This document shows, in pieces, positions 26,831-34,691 of a DNA stretch of 64,000 nt. The stretch is taken from assembly GCA_964194625.1 (NCBI GenBank), contig CAXMNC010000230.1, forward strand, positions 1 to 64,000, given 5' to 3'. The DNA is from SPGG2 sp964194625 (GTDB taxonomy: Bacteria; Pseudomonadota; Gammaproteobacteria; Acidiferrobacterales; SPGG2). Each line of letters begins with the position of its first letter. Within the stretch, counting starts at the first letter, position 1. The translations under genes were made by a program, and so were the position numbers. Below the pieces are notes generated by a model that saw nothing but the letters and a program-made list of their open reading frames with translations, searched no databases and was not told the origin of the DNA.

Positions 26831-27805
26831 TTATCCGATGCCCTTTGAGGAAGTCGGGCGGATGGTTATCGTTGCACCACCGTTTTGTATGTAGGCCTTG
26901 ACGATATCGCCCGCGATGGAGTTAGCGCGACCCTTCTTTTGTGCCTTCTTGAGGTAACCGCCTGCGAGTCTGATAAGCTCGGCCGCTTTTTCGACTTTCT
27001 CTGATAGTGACGCAACGCCAAGGCTGACCGTAATTGGAATCTGTGTGCCTTCGACGAGGAACTTGTGATCCTTGATTGCTCTACGAATCCGTTGTGCAAG
27101 CACTATGGCTCCCTCGTCACCAATATCTCGTGCTAACAGTGCAAACTGCGCATCGTCGTATCGCGCGAGGATGTCGTTGGCGCGTAGCATCGAATTGGTA
27201 ACACATGCGAGCTCTTTTAGGATGGCATCGGTAGCAGGCTGCCCGTGTGTGCTGTTGATCTTCTTGAAGTGATCGATTTCGAACATTAGGAGAACCAAGG
27301 TGCCGCCGTGGCGTTTGACGTGAGCGTATTCGCCGTCAAGCCTATCAAGCACGTATTTCTTGGTGTATGCGCCGGTGATCGCGTCTTCGATACGACTCTT
27401 GGCAAGCTCTTGCTGGCAGTTCTGCTCGAGTTCATCCTGCCGCGAATACTTGAGAATGCAGTGGGAGCCGATCTGAATCTTGTCGCCATCCTGCAATTCT
27501 TGCCGTTGAATGCGGATACCGTTGATCGACGTACCATTACTGCTACCCAAGTCTACAACCATGGCGTTACCTCTTTCATCAATGGAGACTAGTGCATGCC
27601 GCCGACTGATACGCTGGTTTTCGATACAGATGTTGGCAGCGCGCCCGCGACCGATCACTGTCTCCGTTTCAGTCAAGGGGTACTCAGTACCGATGGGCCC
27701 GCCGTAGAGGAGCGTGAGGCACGCCTTTTCGCGCTGTGATACACGGGGCACCACGGCGGCACGAGTGTCCTCTCGGATTGTCCTGGCTTCTGCTGCGTCG
27801 TTCAT
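26831..27805 (-). CDS. FHA domain + degenerate GGDEF domain protein
   Basis: A 324-residue cytoplasmic signalling protein. The FHA domain (about 45-120) has the phosphothreonine-binding landmarks IGRGRAANICI, RISRRHALV and DLGSSNGTSING. The GGDEF domain (about 140-300) starts DAITGAYTKKYVLDRL and has the fold residues, but the active site reads YDDAQF (217-221 DDAQF) in place of GGDEF, so diguanylate cyclase activity is unlikely. It may be a c-di-GMP-related receptor or scaffold that reads protein phosphorylation, for example by the Ser/Thr kinase at the end of this window. AGGAA precedes the ATG. Confidence 0.88.
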   Translation of the reverse strand: MNDAAEARTIREDTRAAVVPRVSQREKACLTLLYGGPIGTEYPLTETETVIGRGRAANICIENQRISRRHALVSIDERGNAMVVDLGSSNGTSINGIRIQRQELQDGDKIQIGSHCILKYSRQDELEQNCQQELAKSRIEDAITGAYTKKYVLDRLDGEYAHVKRHGGTLVLLMFEIDHFKKINSTHGQPATDAILKELACVTNSMLRANDILARYDDAQFALLARDIGDEGAIVLAQRIRRAIKDHKFLVEGTQIPITVSLGVASLSEKVEKAAELIRLAGGYLKKAQKKGRANSIAGDIVKAYIQNGGATITIRPTSSKGIG

Positions 27806-28012
27806 TAGAACTTCCTATATGGCAAGAACCATGCCGTATTGCAGATGAACGAGCGCCGACCCAATACCACAGGAAATAGCTGGTGCCTTAAGTCACGAGA
27901 GCGCTATGGTCACGGGCCTGGGGCGCTTAGAGGCAACGTAAGAGGCCGCTTGGTGACCTCTGGCGCCCATTACGGCAGCCTGCGCTTGGCCTTTTTTGGC
28001 CACCTCGCCTGC

Positions 28013-29320
28013 TTATCTGGCGAATGCCCCGTTTCGGTACTCGTAGTGCCGGCAGTAGGTCTCACGACTGAATAGAATCAGAGCAAAGCCTACCAACAGC
28101 CATACCAGCATCAGTGAAAAGCCGGCCTGATAGGCGGCCAAGCTATAGCGCAGACTTCCTCCCTCGCCAATCGTTGCACCATAGTGATCTAACACGAAAC
28201 CGACGCCCGGTTGCAACAGCATCGGTCCTAGCATGACCCCCATGTTGACCACCCCCGAAACCGTACCCGACAACGCACGCGGTACGGACTCTTTGGCGAA
28301 GGCGAACCCGATAATCATGCAACCGGACATCAATCCAATGGCCAGCAACAGACTTATTAAGAGGGGAACGGATAGGTTGGGTACAAATAACAAAACGCCC
28401 CAAAGCGGTACCAACGCACCGAGGCTGATGGCGTACAAGGGTTTGCGTTTTCCGAGCCGGTCCGACCAGGCACCAAGAATGGGTCCAGAAACTGCCCACG
28501 CCACCAGTACCGAAGTGGCCATTGCCGCCGCAGACGTTTTTGACAAGCTATAGTGTGTCGTCAGGAATGGCACGCCCCACAACCCGCTGAAGGTGAGCAC
28601 GCTCCCGACGACGCTACCGGGCAACAGACTCAAGATCCACGTATTACGGTATTGAAATATTCGCTTAAGGCCGGCAATGACCTTAAACGGCGTGTCTTCG
28701 GCATGCCGGACATGTCCATAACTCCGATAACCGCGTTCCGTGGGATCGTTTCTAACCAGCCACCATATTAATGCCGCGACGCCGAATGGGAGGGTTGCCG
28801 AGAAAAACATGACTTCGCGCCAACCATAGGCATCGATCGCTATTCGCAGCGGTACACCGGCAAACACGGCGCCGATTATCCCGAAGCACAGCGCAATGCC
28901 AGTCGCCAATGCATAATGTTTTGGTGCTAACCAGTGATCGGCCAGCTTTAACATACACACAAAGGCAACGGCGACACCGCCGCCGATCAAGAGGCGCCCA
29001 AGCTCTGCCCATAATACGATCGTGGCGGTGGCAAAAACATAGGTGCCAAGTCCGGTTACCAGTGCACCCAACGTCAGCAGCATCCTCGGACCGAGCCGAT
29101 CGGCCAGGATGCCGGTGGGGATTTGCATCATCACATAGCTGTAAAAATAAAATGCTGAAAGGCTGCCCAAGGTCGTCGCGTTCAAAGCGAAGTCGGCCGT
29201 CAGCTCATCGGTCATGACGGCTGGGGCCACGCGTTGGTAGAAGCCGATAAGATATAAGCTGGCGGCCAATCCCCACATGGACCAAGCTAAGCCGCTCGGC
29301 GGGTAAGTTCTACTTTGCAT
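28013..29320 (-). CDS. Major facilitator superfamily transporter
   Basis: A 435-residue, twelve-TM MFS permease. The loop 2-3 motif appears as GILADRLGPRMLL and the equivalent second-half loop as AWSDRLGKRKPLY. The family resembles MFS members near NarK/organic-anion transporters, but the substrate cannot be told from sequence. It stands alone; the FHA-GGDEF gene lies 200 bases further on the same strand. Confidence 0.88.
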   Translation of the reverse strand: MQSRTYPPSGLAWSMWGLAASLYLIGFYQRVAPAVMTDELTADFALNATTLGSLSAFYFYSYVMMQIPTGILADRLGPRMLLTLGALVTGLGTYVFATATIVLWAELGRLLIGGGVAVAFVCMLKLADHWLAPKHYALATGIALCFGIIGAVFAGVPLRIAIDAYGWREVMFFSATLPFGVAALIWWLVRNDPTERGYRSYGHVRHAEDTPFKVIAGLKRIFQYRNTWILSLLPGSVVGSVLTFSGLWGVPFLTTHYSLSKTSAAAMATSVLVAWAVSGPILGAWSDRLGKRKPLYAISLGALVPLWGVLLFVPNLSVPLLISLLLAIGLMSGCMIIGFAFAKESVPRALSGTVSGVVNMGVMLGPMLLQPGVGFVLDHYGATIGEGGSLRYSLAAYQAGFSLMLVWLLVGFALILFSRETYCRHYEYRNGAFAR

Positions 29321-29437
29321 GGAGTACTGAGGTAGTTCCTGTGAGGAGTACGTGCGAGCTGTAAAGGAAAAAGTTTGTTTTTCTAATTCTGGAACAAGGG
29401 ATCCGGTAGGCGGCAGTTCCGATGACCTAGAGCGCGT

Positions 29438-29734
29438 TCACTTGTCCTTGAATAGTTTGTCGCCCTTTTCGTCGATGATTTTCTTGGCCTTGAGGATCGA
29501 GTAGTTTGCGGCCTCGTCCCTGGCACCATGTGTGTCTACCCTAATAAAGTGTTCAGACTTGGATACCCCATCGATGTCCTTGGAAATATAGCCCTCGGTC
29601 GTCCATTGACCGCGGTCTTGTTTCGGCATGGGGACAATCGCGTATCCCTTGTAGGTAACAGCCTCCGGGTTGTCGGCTGGATCGCTGTCCTGCCGTTTGC
29701 TCGTTGCGAGTTTGCCTAGAAATTTTAGAATCAT
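29438..29734 (-). CDS. HlyU-like small protein
   Basis: A 98-residue protein with the HlyU-type core: AVTYKGYAIVPMPKQDRGQW, EGYISKDIDG, EHFIRVDTHGARDEAANYSI and the end KKIIDEKGDKLF. Proteins named HlyU in alphaproteobacteria have this form and are unrelated to the Vibrio HlyU ArsR-type regulator, so a regulatory role should not be assumed. The start at 29734 is a guess among in-frame options (29773 also possible). It follows the TGS-GTPase gene by about 58 bases and may be the last gene of that row. Confidence 0.65.
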   Translation of the reverse strand: MILKFLGKLATSKRQDSDPADNPEAVTYKGYAIVPMPKQDRGQWTTEGYISKDIDGVSKSEHFIRVDTHGARDEAANYSILKAKKIIDEKGDKLFKDK

Positions 29735-29791
29735 TTTGCGATTGACTGACCGTACACCAGCAGCTGGCCTCAATAGAGCACTGTGACCCCC

Positions 29792-30811
29792 TTAGGTGTG
29801 CAGTTCGATGATATCACCATCGGCGACGGGATGGTCATGCCCCACCTGGCGTCCCTCGACCTCGTGGCCTCGCCAAAGCCGAGCGTACTTTAAGGTCTCC
29901 CCGAGGTCCCGGTGTACCATCACCGCCACATCGTGCACCGTCTGTCCGCGGCGAACGGTGAAAGGTCTGTCCTTGTCGGGTGGCCGTCCTGGTGGCTTGG
30001 TGTACACGCGCACAATTCCAAGGTTACGGAAAAGCCACGGCGCTATTTGGTCGAGCCCCTCACCGGTAGTCGCTGAGACCGCGATTGCGGGATACCGCAG
30101 ATCGGCGAGCTCCTCGAACACCTGAAGCTCTTCCTGCAACGCTGGAATTAGATCTGCCTTGGTCGCAATCAGTAATACAGGTAGATGGATGGCGAACGGA
30201 TTGAGCTCCTCCTCATCGCCGTCATCCGACGGTGTTTGGTCCCACTTTTCAGTCATGGTTACACCTTTTGCCGCCAGAATTTCGTGGACGGCCATCACCT
30301 GATCCACGCAGGCGGGATCACCGAGCTCTACCACTAGTAGACACACGTCGGCCGGCTGCAGTGTGTTGGCAATCCACGGCACCGGATGCTCGGCGGCAAC
30401 CGGGGGTAAATCGATAAGCTGGAAGTAGATATCTTCGTAGGGCAGCATCCCCGGCTGCGGGAACTGTGTAGTGAAGGGGTAGGGACCGGCAGGCGCGTGC
30501 GATCCTGTAAGCTTCGCTTGCAGGGTGGACTTACCGGTGTTGGGCGGACCGATTAGTGCGACCTGGGCGGCACCCTCGGGCCGGATGACGGTTGGCGGTC
30601 CGCCGCGGGCGCCGCCTTTCTTCGGTCCCGCTAGTTCTTCCGTGAGTTGCTTGACGCGAGTCTTGATATCGGCCTGCAGGTGATCAGTACCCTTGTGCTT
30701 GGGAATTGTGCGCAACATCTCACGCAGGCATTCTAGGCGTTCTTTGGAATCGCGCGCCTGTCTGAAGGCCGCCTCAGCCGCTTTGTATTCCGGTGTCGTG
30801 TTGGTGGGCAT
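29792..30811 (-). CDS. TGS-domain GTPase of the Obg/DRG type
   Basis: A 339-residue GTPase. A helical N-terminus (1-70) precedes the G domain: G1 GPPNTGKS (88-95), G3 DLPP (134-137, in place of DxPG), G4 ATKAD; an acidic insert SDDGDEEELN lies before G4. The C-terminal TGS domain (about 265-339) includes FTVRRGQTVHDVAVMVHRDL and ends DGDIIELHT. DRG/Obg relatives act in ribosome or RNA-linked processes. It begins 42 bases after the OmpA-like gene stops, so it is likely translated from the same message as the MotA-like and OmpA-like genes. The start at 30811 suits the family better than 30853. Confidence 0.85.
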   Translation of the reverse strand: MPTNTTPEYKAAEAAFRQARDSKERLECLREMLRTIPKHKGTDHLQADIKTRVKQLTEELAGPKKGGARGGPPTVIRPEGAAQVALIGPPNTGKSTLQAKLTGSHAPAGPYPFTTQFPQPGMLPYEDIYFQLIDLPPVAAEHPVPWIANTLQPADVCLLVVELGDPACVDQVMAVHEILAAKGVTMTEKWDQTPSDDGDEEELNPFAIHLPVLLIATKADLIPALQEELQVFEELADLRYPAIAVSATTGEGLDQIAPWLFRNLGIVRVYTKPPGRPPDKDRPFTVRRGQTVHDVAVMVHRDLGETLKYARLWRGHEVEGRQVGHDHPVADGDIIELHT

Positions 30812-30853
30812 GGCGTCTGGTCGAGTGTCTTGATCGTCGCAACCACGACCCAA

Positions 30854-32080
30854 TCAAGGCTGAGTCAACTTGATCTCGATCCGGCGGTTACGCTTGTAAG
30901 CATCCTCGGAGATCCGGTCATCGAGGGGACGGAACTCCCCAAATCCGGTGGCGGCCAGTCGCACCGGTGAGATACCCTGCGCGATCAGGTAGTTAACGAC
31001 CGATAGGGCGCGTGCCGTGGACAACTCCCAGTTGGAAGGAAACCTCGCGGTCTGGATCGGGCGGCGGTCGGTGTGACCATCGACGCGCAAGATCCAATCA
31101 ATGTCCGACGGGATCTTACTGGTGACGGTCTTGAGTGTTTCTGCCAATCGCGCGAGCTGGTGCCTGCCCGCTGGCATGAGGGTGGCTGAGGCGGTGGGGA
31201 ACAACAGTTCTGACGGGAAAACGAAGCGATCGCCAACGATACGAATGTCTGGATGATCGCCTAGGGCTTCGCGCAATCGGCCAAAGAACTCCGAGCGATA
31301 TCGATTGAGCTCCTGGACTTTGCGTGCTAGCGCGACATTAAGGCGCTGTCCGAGTTCAGCGATCTTTACTTTCTGTTCTTCGACTTTGCTTTCCTCAAGG
31401 GCGAGGGCGGCCGAGAGCCTGGCGAGCTGCTCACGCAGGGCGGCAATCTGTTGATTCAACAAGGCCACACGGGCGCGCGACTCTTCCTTCACTTCCGTGA
31501 GGTCTGCCTCTAGGGTCTTGCTACGATCGCGCGCGACGACGATTTCCTCGTCGCGTTGTTTTACGGTTTCTGCGAGTCCAGCAACCCGAGTCTCCAATTC
31601 AGTCCGCCGCTGGCGTAAGGTAGCGATGTTCTCCTGTAGGCTGGCAATCTCCTGAAGTTGTAGCTCGATCTTTTCCTTGTCGGTGGCGATGATCGTCGAG
31701 GCGTCCTCGAGTTTTGCTTCGAGTTGGGAAGCCTCGGCCTCGGCCACTTCCGCCCTTTGTGTGGTCACAGCAAGTTGGCTCGTCAACGAATCGCGTTCTG
31801 CAAGCGTGGCTTTGAGCCGACTCGAAAGCTCCGTGATCCTTTCACCAAGCTCAGCACTTTTCTCGCGTTCCAGTGACAATGTGTTTGCGAGCTCGTTGAC
31901 CTGCAGTGATAACTCGTCAAGCGCCCGTTCGCGTCCAATCAGTCTTTCGTTGAGAAAGAACTGGGCCAGCACGAAGATAAGTACCACAAAGATAAATACC
32001 AACAGCACCGATGCAAGCGCATCGACAAAAGCGGGCCAAACATTTACGGTGTAGCGGCTGCGGCGTGTAAGCGCGAACAT
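30854..32080 (-). CDS. Membrane-anchored OmpA/MotB-type peptidoglycan-binding protein with long coiled coil
   Basis: A 408-residue protein with one N-terminal TM helix (about 17-45, LVFIFVVLIFVLAQFF), a long coiled coil (about 50-265, rich in E, Q, R and L with heptads) and a C-terminal OmpA domain (about 280-408) carrying DGHTDRRPI and the peptidoglycan-contacting region SVVNYLIAQGI...KRNRRIEIKL. The layout is that of MotB/ZorB-like stator subunits but with a much longer periplasmic rod. It lies 53 bases after the MotA-like gene, so the two probably form an ion-driven pair anchored to the cell wall. Confidence 0.87.
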   Translation of the reverse strand: MFALTRRSRYTVNVWPAFVDALASVLLVFIFVVLIFVLAQFFLNERLIGRERALDELSLQVNELANTLSLEREKSAELGERITELSSRLKATLAERDSLTSQLAVTTQRAEVAEAEASQLEAKLEDASTIIATDKEKIELQLQEIASLQENIATLRQRRTELETRVAGLAETVKQRDEEIVVARDRSKTLEADLTEVKEESRARVALLNQQIAALREQLARLSAALALEESKVEEQKVKIAELGQRLNVALARKVQELNRYRSEFFGRLREALGDHPDIRIVGDRFVFPSELLFPTASATLMPAGRHQLARLAETLKTVTSKIPSDIDWILRVDGHTDRRPIQTARFPSNWELSTARALSVVNYLIAQGISPVRLAATGFGEFRPLDDRISEDAYKRNRRIEIKLTQP

Positions 32081-32133
32081 AGCGAGTATCTAAATGCTGC
32101 CCCTAATAACTAGTTAGGTAGATTCTCCATGGG

Positions 32134-33291
32134 CTAGTCCCCGGATTTTTTGCCGCGTGCAGGACGCGGCCTTTCGGCAATGCTACGCGCCAGCAGCCTA
32201 AATTCATCACGTAACTCACTCCCGAATTGACTGCGAGCGGCAGACACTTCTTCCAGTAAACGCTGTAGGCCAACGTCCATATTACGCAGGTGATCGCGCA
32301 TTTCCTCGTTTCCAGATAGACTGTTGGCGACCTGGTTGGCCAGCTCCGCCGTTACCGGTTGCAAATCGGTCTGGTTTTTTGTGAGAGTCAAAATCAACTT
32401 CTGCTCCGAGCGCAGCTGATCGGTGAGTTCGGCTAGCTGTTCGCTTAACTTCGCGAGATTATTCTGCACCGCGCGTCGGTCTTCCTCACCACGAGCGACG
32501 CTGCGCTGTAACTGATTAAGATTTTCCGCGGTCTGCTCGAGCAGGGCTTCGATATAGACTGGCAGTGGCTGACCACCTTCTGCCGTTAGCGCGCTACTTG
32601 GCAAGTGCGTGAGTTCCGACAGCCACTCTTCCAAATAGTTATAAAAGCGGTTCTGTGCGTGTCCTGCTTGCAGGTCAAGAACGCCTAACACTAGCGCGCC
32701 GCCCAGGCCAAACAACGACGAGCTGAAGGCGGTACCCATCCCGGTTAGCGGACCTTGCAGGTCGCGCTTGAGTTCATCGAAAATCGCGCTGGGGTCACCA
32801 GTCCCGGCGGAAAGACCACCAATCACGTTACCCACGCCTGCGACGGTATCCAGCAGTCCCCAGAAAGTGCCGAGCAAACCGAGAAAAATCATTAAGCCGA
32901 TCATATAGCGGGAAATATCACGGGACTCATCCAGGCGCAGACGGATGCCGTCCAGTAATGAACGCATGGCCATGGCGGATATTCGGAATTGTTCCTGATC
33001 GCGGCCGCTGAACATCTTTGCCATCGATGCCAGCAGGCGGGGCGCCTCGTCTGACGGCGGCAGGGCGTCTACGTCCCGTACGTCGTCGATCCAAGCGGTC
33101 GCCGGCCCAAGAGTCAAGACCTGCAGAAAGTTCACGCCGACACCGATCACCAGCACCCCGAGTATCATGCCGTTGAAGATCTGGTTGGCGTCAAACGCCG
33201 TGCGCAGCGGAGGAAAAAGCAGGGCGCACACTACACCCACTGCACCGAGAAACAGTACCATCCATACCAACATGCGTTGGGAATCACTCAC
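32134..33291 (-). CDS. MotA/TolQ/ExbB-type channel subunit with coiled-coil tail
   Basis: A 385-residue inner-membrane protein. Two TM helices at about 7-27 and 37-60, a cytoplasmic stretch, then the channel pair (MIGLMIFLGLLGTFWGLLDT and LTGMGTAFSSSLFGLGGALV), which has the conserved GLLGTxxG and TALxTTxxG-like glycines of MotA/TolQ/ExbB proteins. The C-terminal 140 residues are a charged coiled coil (LSEQLAELTDQLRSEQKL). It starts the row MotA-like, OmpA-like, TGS-GTPase, HlyU-like. No flagellar, Tol or Exb genes surround it. Confidence 0.87.
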   Translation of the reverse strand: MSDSQRMLVWMVLFLGAVGVVCALLFPPLRTAFDANQIFNGMILGVLVIGVGVNFLQVLTLGPATAWIDDVRDVDALPPSDEAPRLLASMAKMFSGRDQEQFRISAMAMRSLLDGIRLRLDESRDISRYMIGLMIFLGLLGTFWGLLDTVAGVGNVIGGLSAGTGDPSAIFDELKRDLQGPLTGMGTAFSSSLFGLGGALVLGVLDLQAGHAQNRFYNYLEEWLSELTHLPSSALTAEGGQPLPVYIEALLEQTAENLNQLQRSVARGEEDRRAVQNNLAKLSEQLAELTDQLRSEQKLILTLTKNQTDLQPVTAELANQVANSLSGNEEMRDHLRNMDVGLQRLLEEVSAARSQFGSELRDEFRLLARSIAERPRPARGKKSGD

Positions 33292-33473
33292 GGCTGTTAT
33301 GCTATGCGTATAGTGGCGGTCCTAGTAACGTCACGTTACCACACGATCACCTTGCCTGTTGACTCGGACAACCCTGCCCCGGAAATTACAATAATATCGC
33401 CGCACACCAGGCATTGACACAGGAGCCTTGCAACTGACTTTACTCAGATCTCGTCTAACGCCAATATTCGCTT

Positions 33474-34172
33474 ATGAGCACTGTCACTGACAACCGGATG
33501 GGCGCCGTACCCAAACGCCGATTCGGGTGGCTGCATATCACACTGTTTTTGTTGGCTACCGTCGTACTAACAACGATCGCGACCGTTTGGATCGTAAAGA
33601 CCTCTATCTTTCCCTCGGAGTTCAAGCCCGTGAAATTGAGTGCTAAGGAGGAACAGATCCTTAGCGTCAAACTCGAAAGGCTAGGGGCACTTGGAACCGA
33701 TAGACGCTATGGGCGCAAGAGCTCGGCGGAAACTACCGGTGACGCGCTGACGCCGGAACGTTATACCGAAGAAGGCGCTAGCCGCGACATTGCCCTGAGG
33801 GAACGAGAACTCAACGCGTTGTTGGCCAAGAACACCGATCTTGCCAGCAAACTCGCGATCGATTTAGCTGACGATCTGATTAGCGCGAAGCTCCTCGTGC
33901 CGATCGACGAGGACTTCCCGTTTGTGGGTGGTCAGACCTTGAAAGTTAGGGCCGGGGTCGAGATAGCCTATTCCAACGGTAGGCCGATTGTGGTCCTAAA
34001 GGGTGTGAGTGTCATGGGTGTTCCGCTCCCCAATGCTTGGATGGGCGGGATCAAAAACATCGATCTCGTGAAGGAGTTCGGTGGGCATAACGGGTTTTGG
34101 AAGGCGTTTGCCGATGGCGTGGAAGATATCCGCGTGGAAGAAGGACAACTGAGAATCAAGTTGAAGCAATAA
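33474..34172 (+). CDS. Single-TM anchored protein of unknown function
   Basis: A 232-residue protein with a basic N-terminus and one TM helix (HITLFLLATVVLTTIATVWI, about 21-40); the rest is predicted periplasmic. The core ERELNALLAKNTDLASKLAI and VRAGVEIAYSNGRPIVVLKG is a pattern seen in uncharacterised proteins that some pipelines mislabel arginine N-succinyltransferase; nothing here supports that enzyme. It is divergent from the MotA-like gene, and followed by the zinc-ribbon gene 55 bases on. Confidence 0.65.
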   Translation: MSTVTDNRMGAVPKRRFGWLHITLFLLATVVLTTIATVWIVKTSIFPSEFKPVKLSAKEEQILSVKLERLGALGTDRRYGRKSSAETTGDALTPERYTEEGASRDIALRERELNALLAKNTDLASKLAIDLADDLISAKLLVPIDEDFPFVGGQTLKVRAGVEIAYSNGRPIVVLKGVSVMGVPLPNAWMGGIKNIDLVKEFGGHNGFWKAFADGVEDIRVEEGQLRIKLKQ

Positions 34173-34227
34173 ATGGGCAAGGAAGATTTCAGTCAAGAAA
34201 GGCGCTTGTACCTGACCTGGTGACACC

Positions 34228-34665
34228 ATGACATCGGCTAGAGAACGGGCCAAGGCGTTAGCCGAAGAGATGAGCAAGGTCATGAAGGTGGCCAAGGCGG
34301 CCGAGGCGCGAGCCAAGGAGCTGAGCCAAGAGGTTCTGCAAGCCTTGGCCGAGGCCAAGGCAGAGGCCGAAGCGGCTCGCACCGTTGTGCAATACCCGTC
34401 CGGTCGCTATGAATGTAAACGCTGTGGTCAGGTCGCGTTGTTTACAGAGCCATGTCAGGAATTGCCGGCCTGTGGTAACTGTGGCAGTGTCGAATACGAT
34501 GGCGCTAAACCCAAGGTAACGAAGATCAAACCCCCGCCCCCCAAGAAATTCGCGGCCGGCATTTACGAGTGTAGCGATTGTGGCGCACGTATGGTTGTGG
34601 CCGAGGAAACGGACGTGTTGTCTGCCTGCGATATATGCGGCGCCGGCAAGCTCAAGGCCGTGTAA
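34228..34665 (+). CDS. Coiled-coil protein with two zinc ribbons
   Basis: A 145-residue protein. Residues 1-52 form an Ala/Lys/Glu helix; two zinc-ribbon units follow, each opening with (R/I)YEC: Cys63/Cys66 with Cys82/Cys85, and Cys115/Cys118 with Cys134/Cys137, joined by a proline-lysine linker (KIKPPPPKK). The paired CxxC knuckles indicate structural zinc sites. Function unknown. It lies 26 bases before uup on the same strand. Confidence 0.75.
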   Translation: MTSARERAKALAEEMSKVMKVAKAAEARAKELSQEVLQALAEAKAEAEAARTVVQYPSGRYECKRCGQVALFTEPCQELPACGNCGSVEYDGAKPKVTKIKPPPPKKFAAGIYECSDCGARMVVAEETDVLSACDICGAGKLKAV

Positions 34666-34691
34666 AAAATCTCATTGTTATGCGTCTGCAG

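Noticed and set aside
29438..33291. Zorya-type defence system, because of a MotA-like and an OmpA-like gene side by side
   Set aside because: Zorya needs ZorC/ZorD or ZorE effector genes; here the next genes are a TGS GTPase and an HlyU-like protein, and no helicase or nuclease is present. The pair resembles general stator-like proteins.
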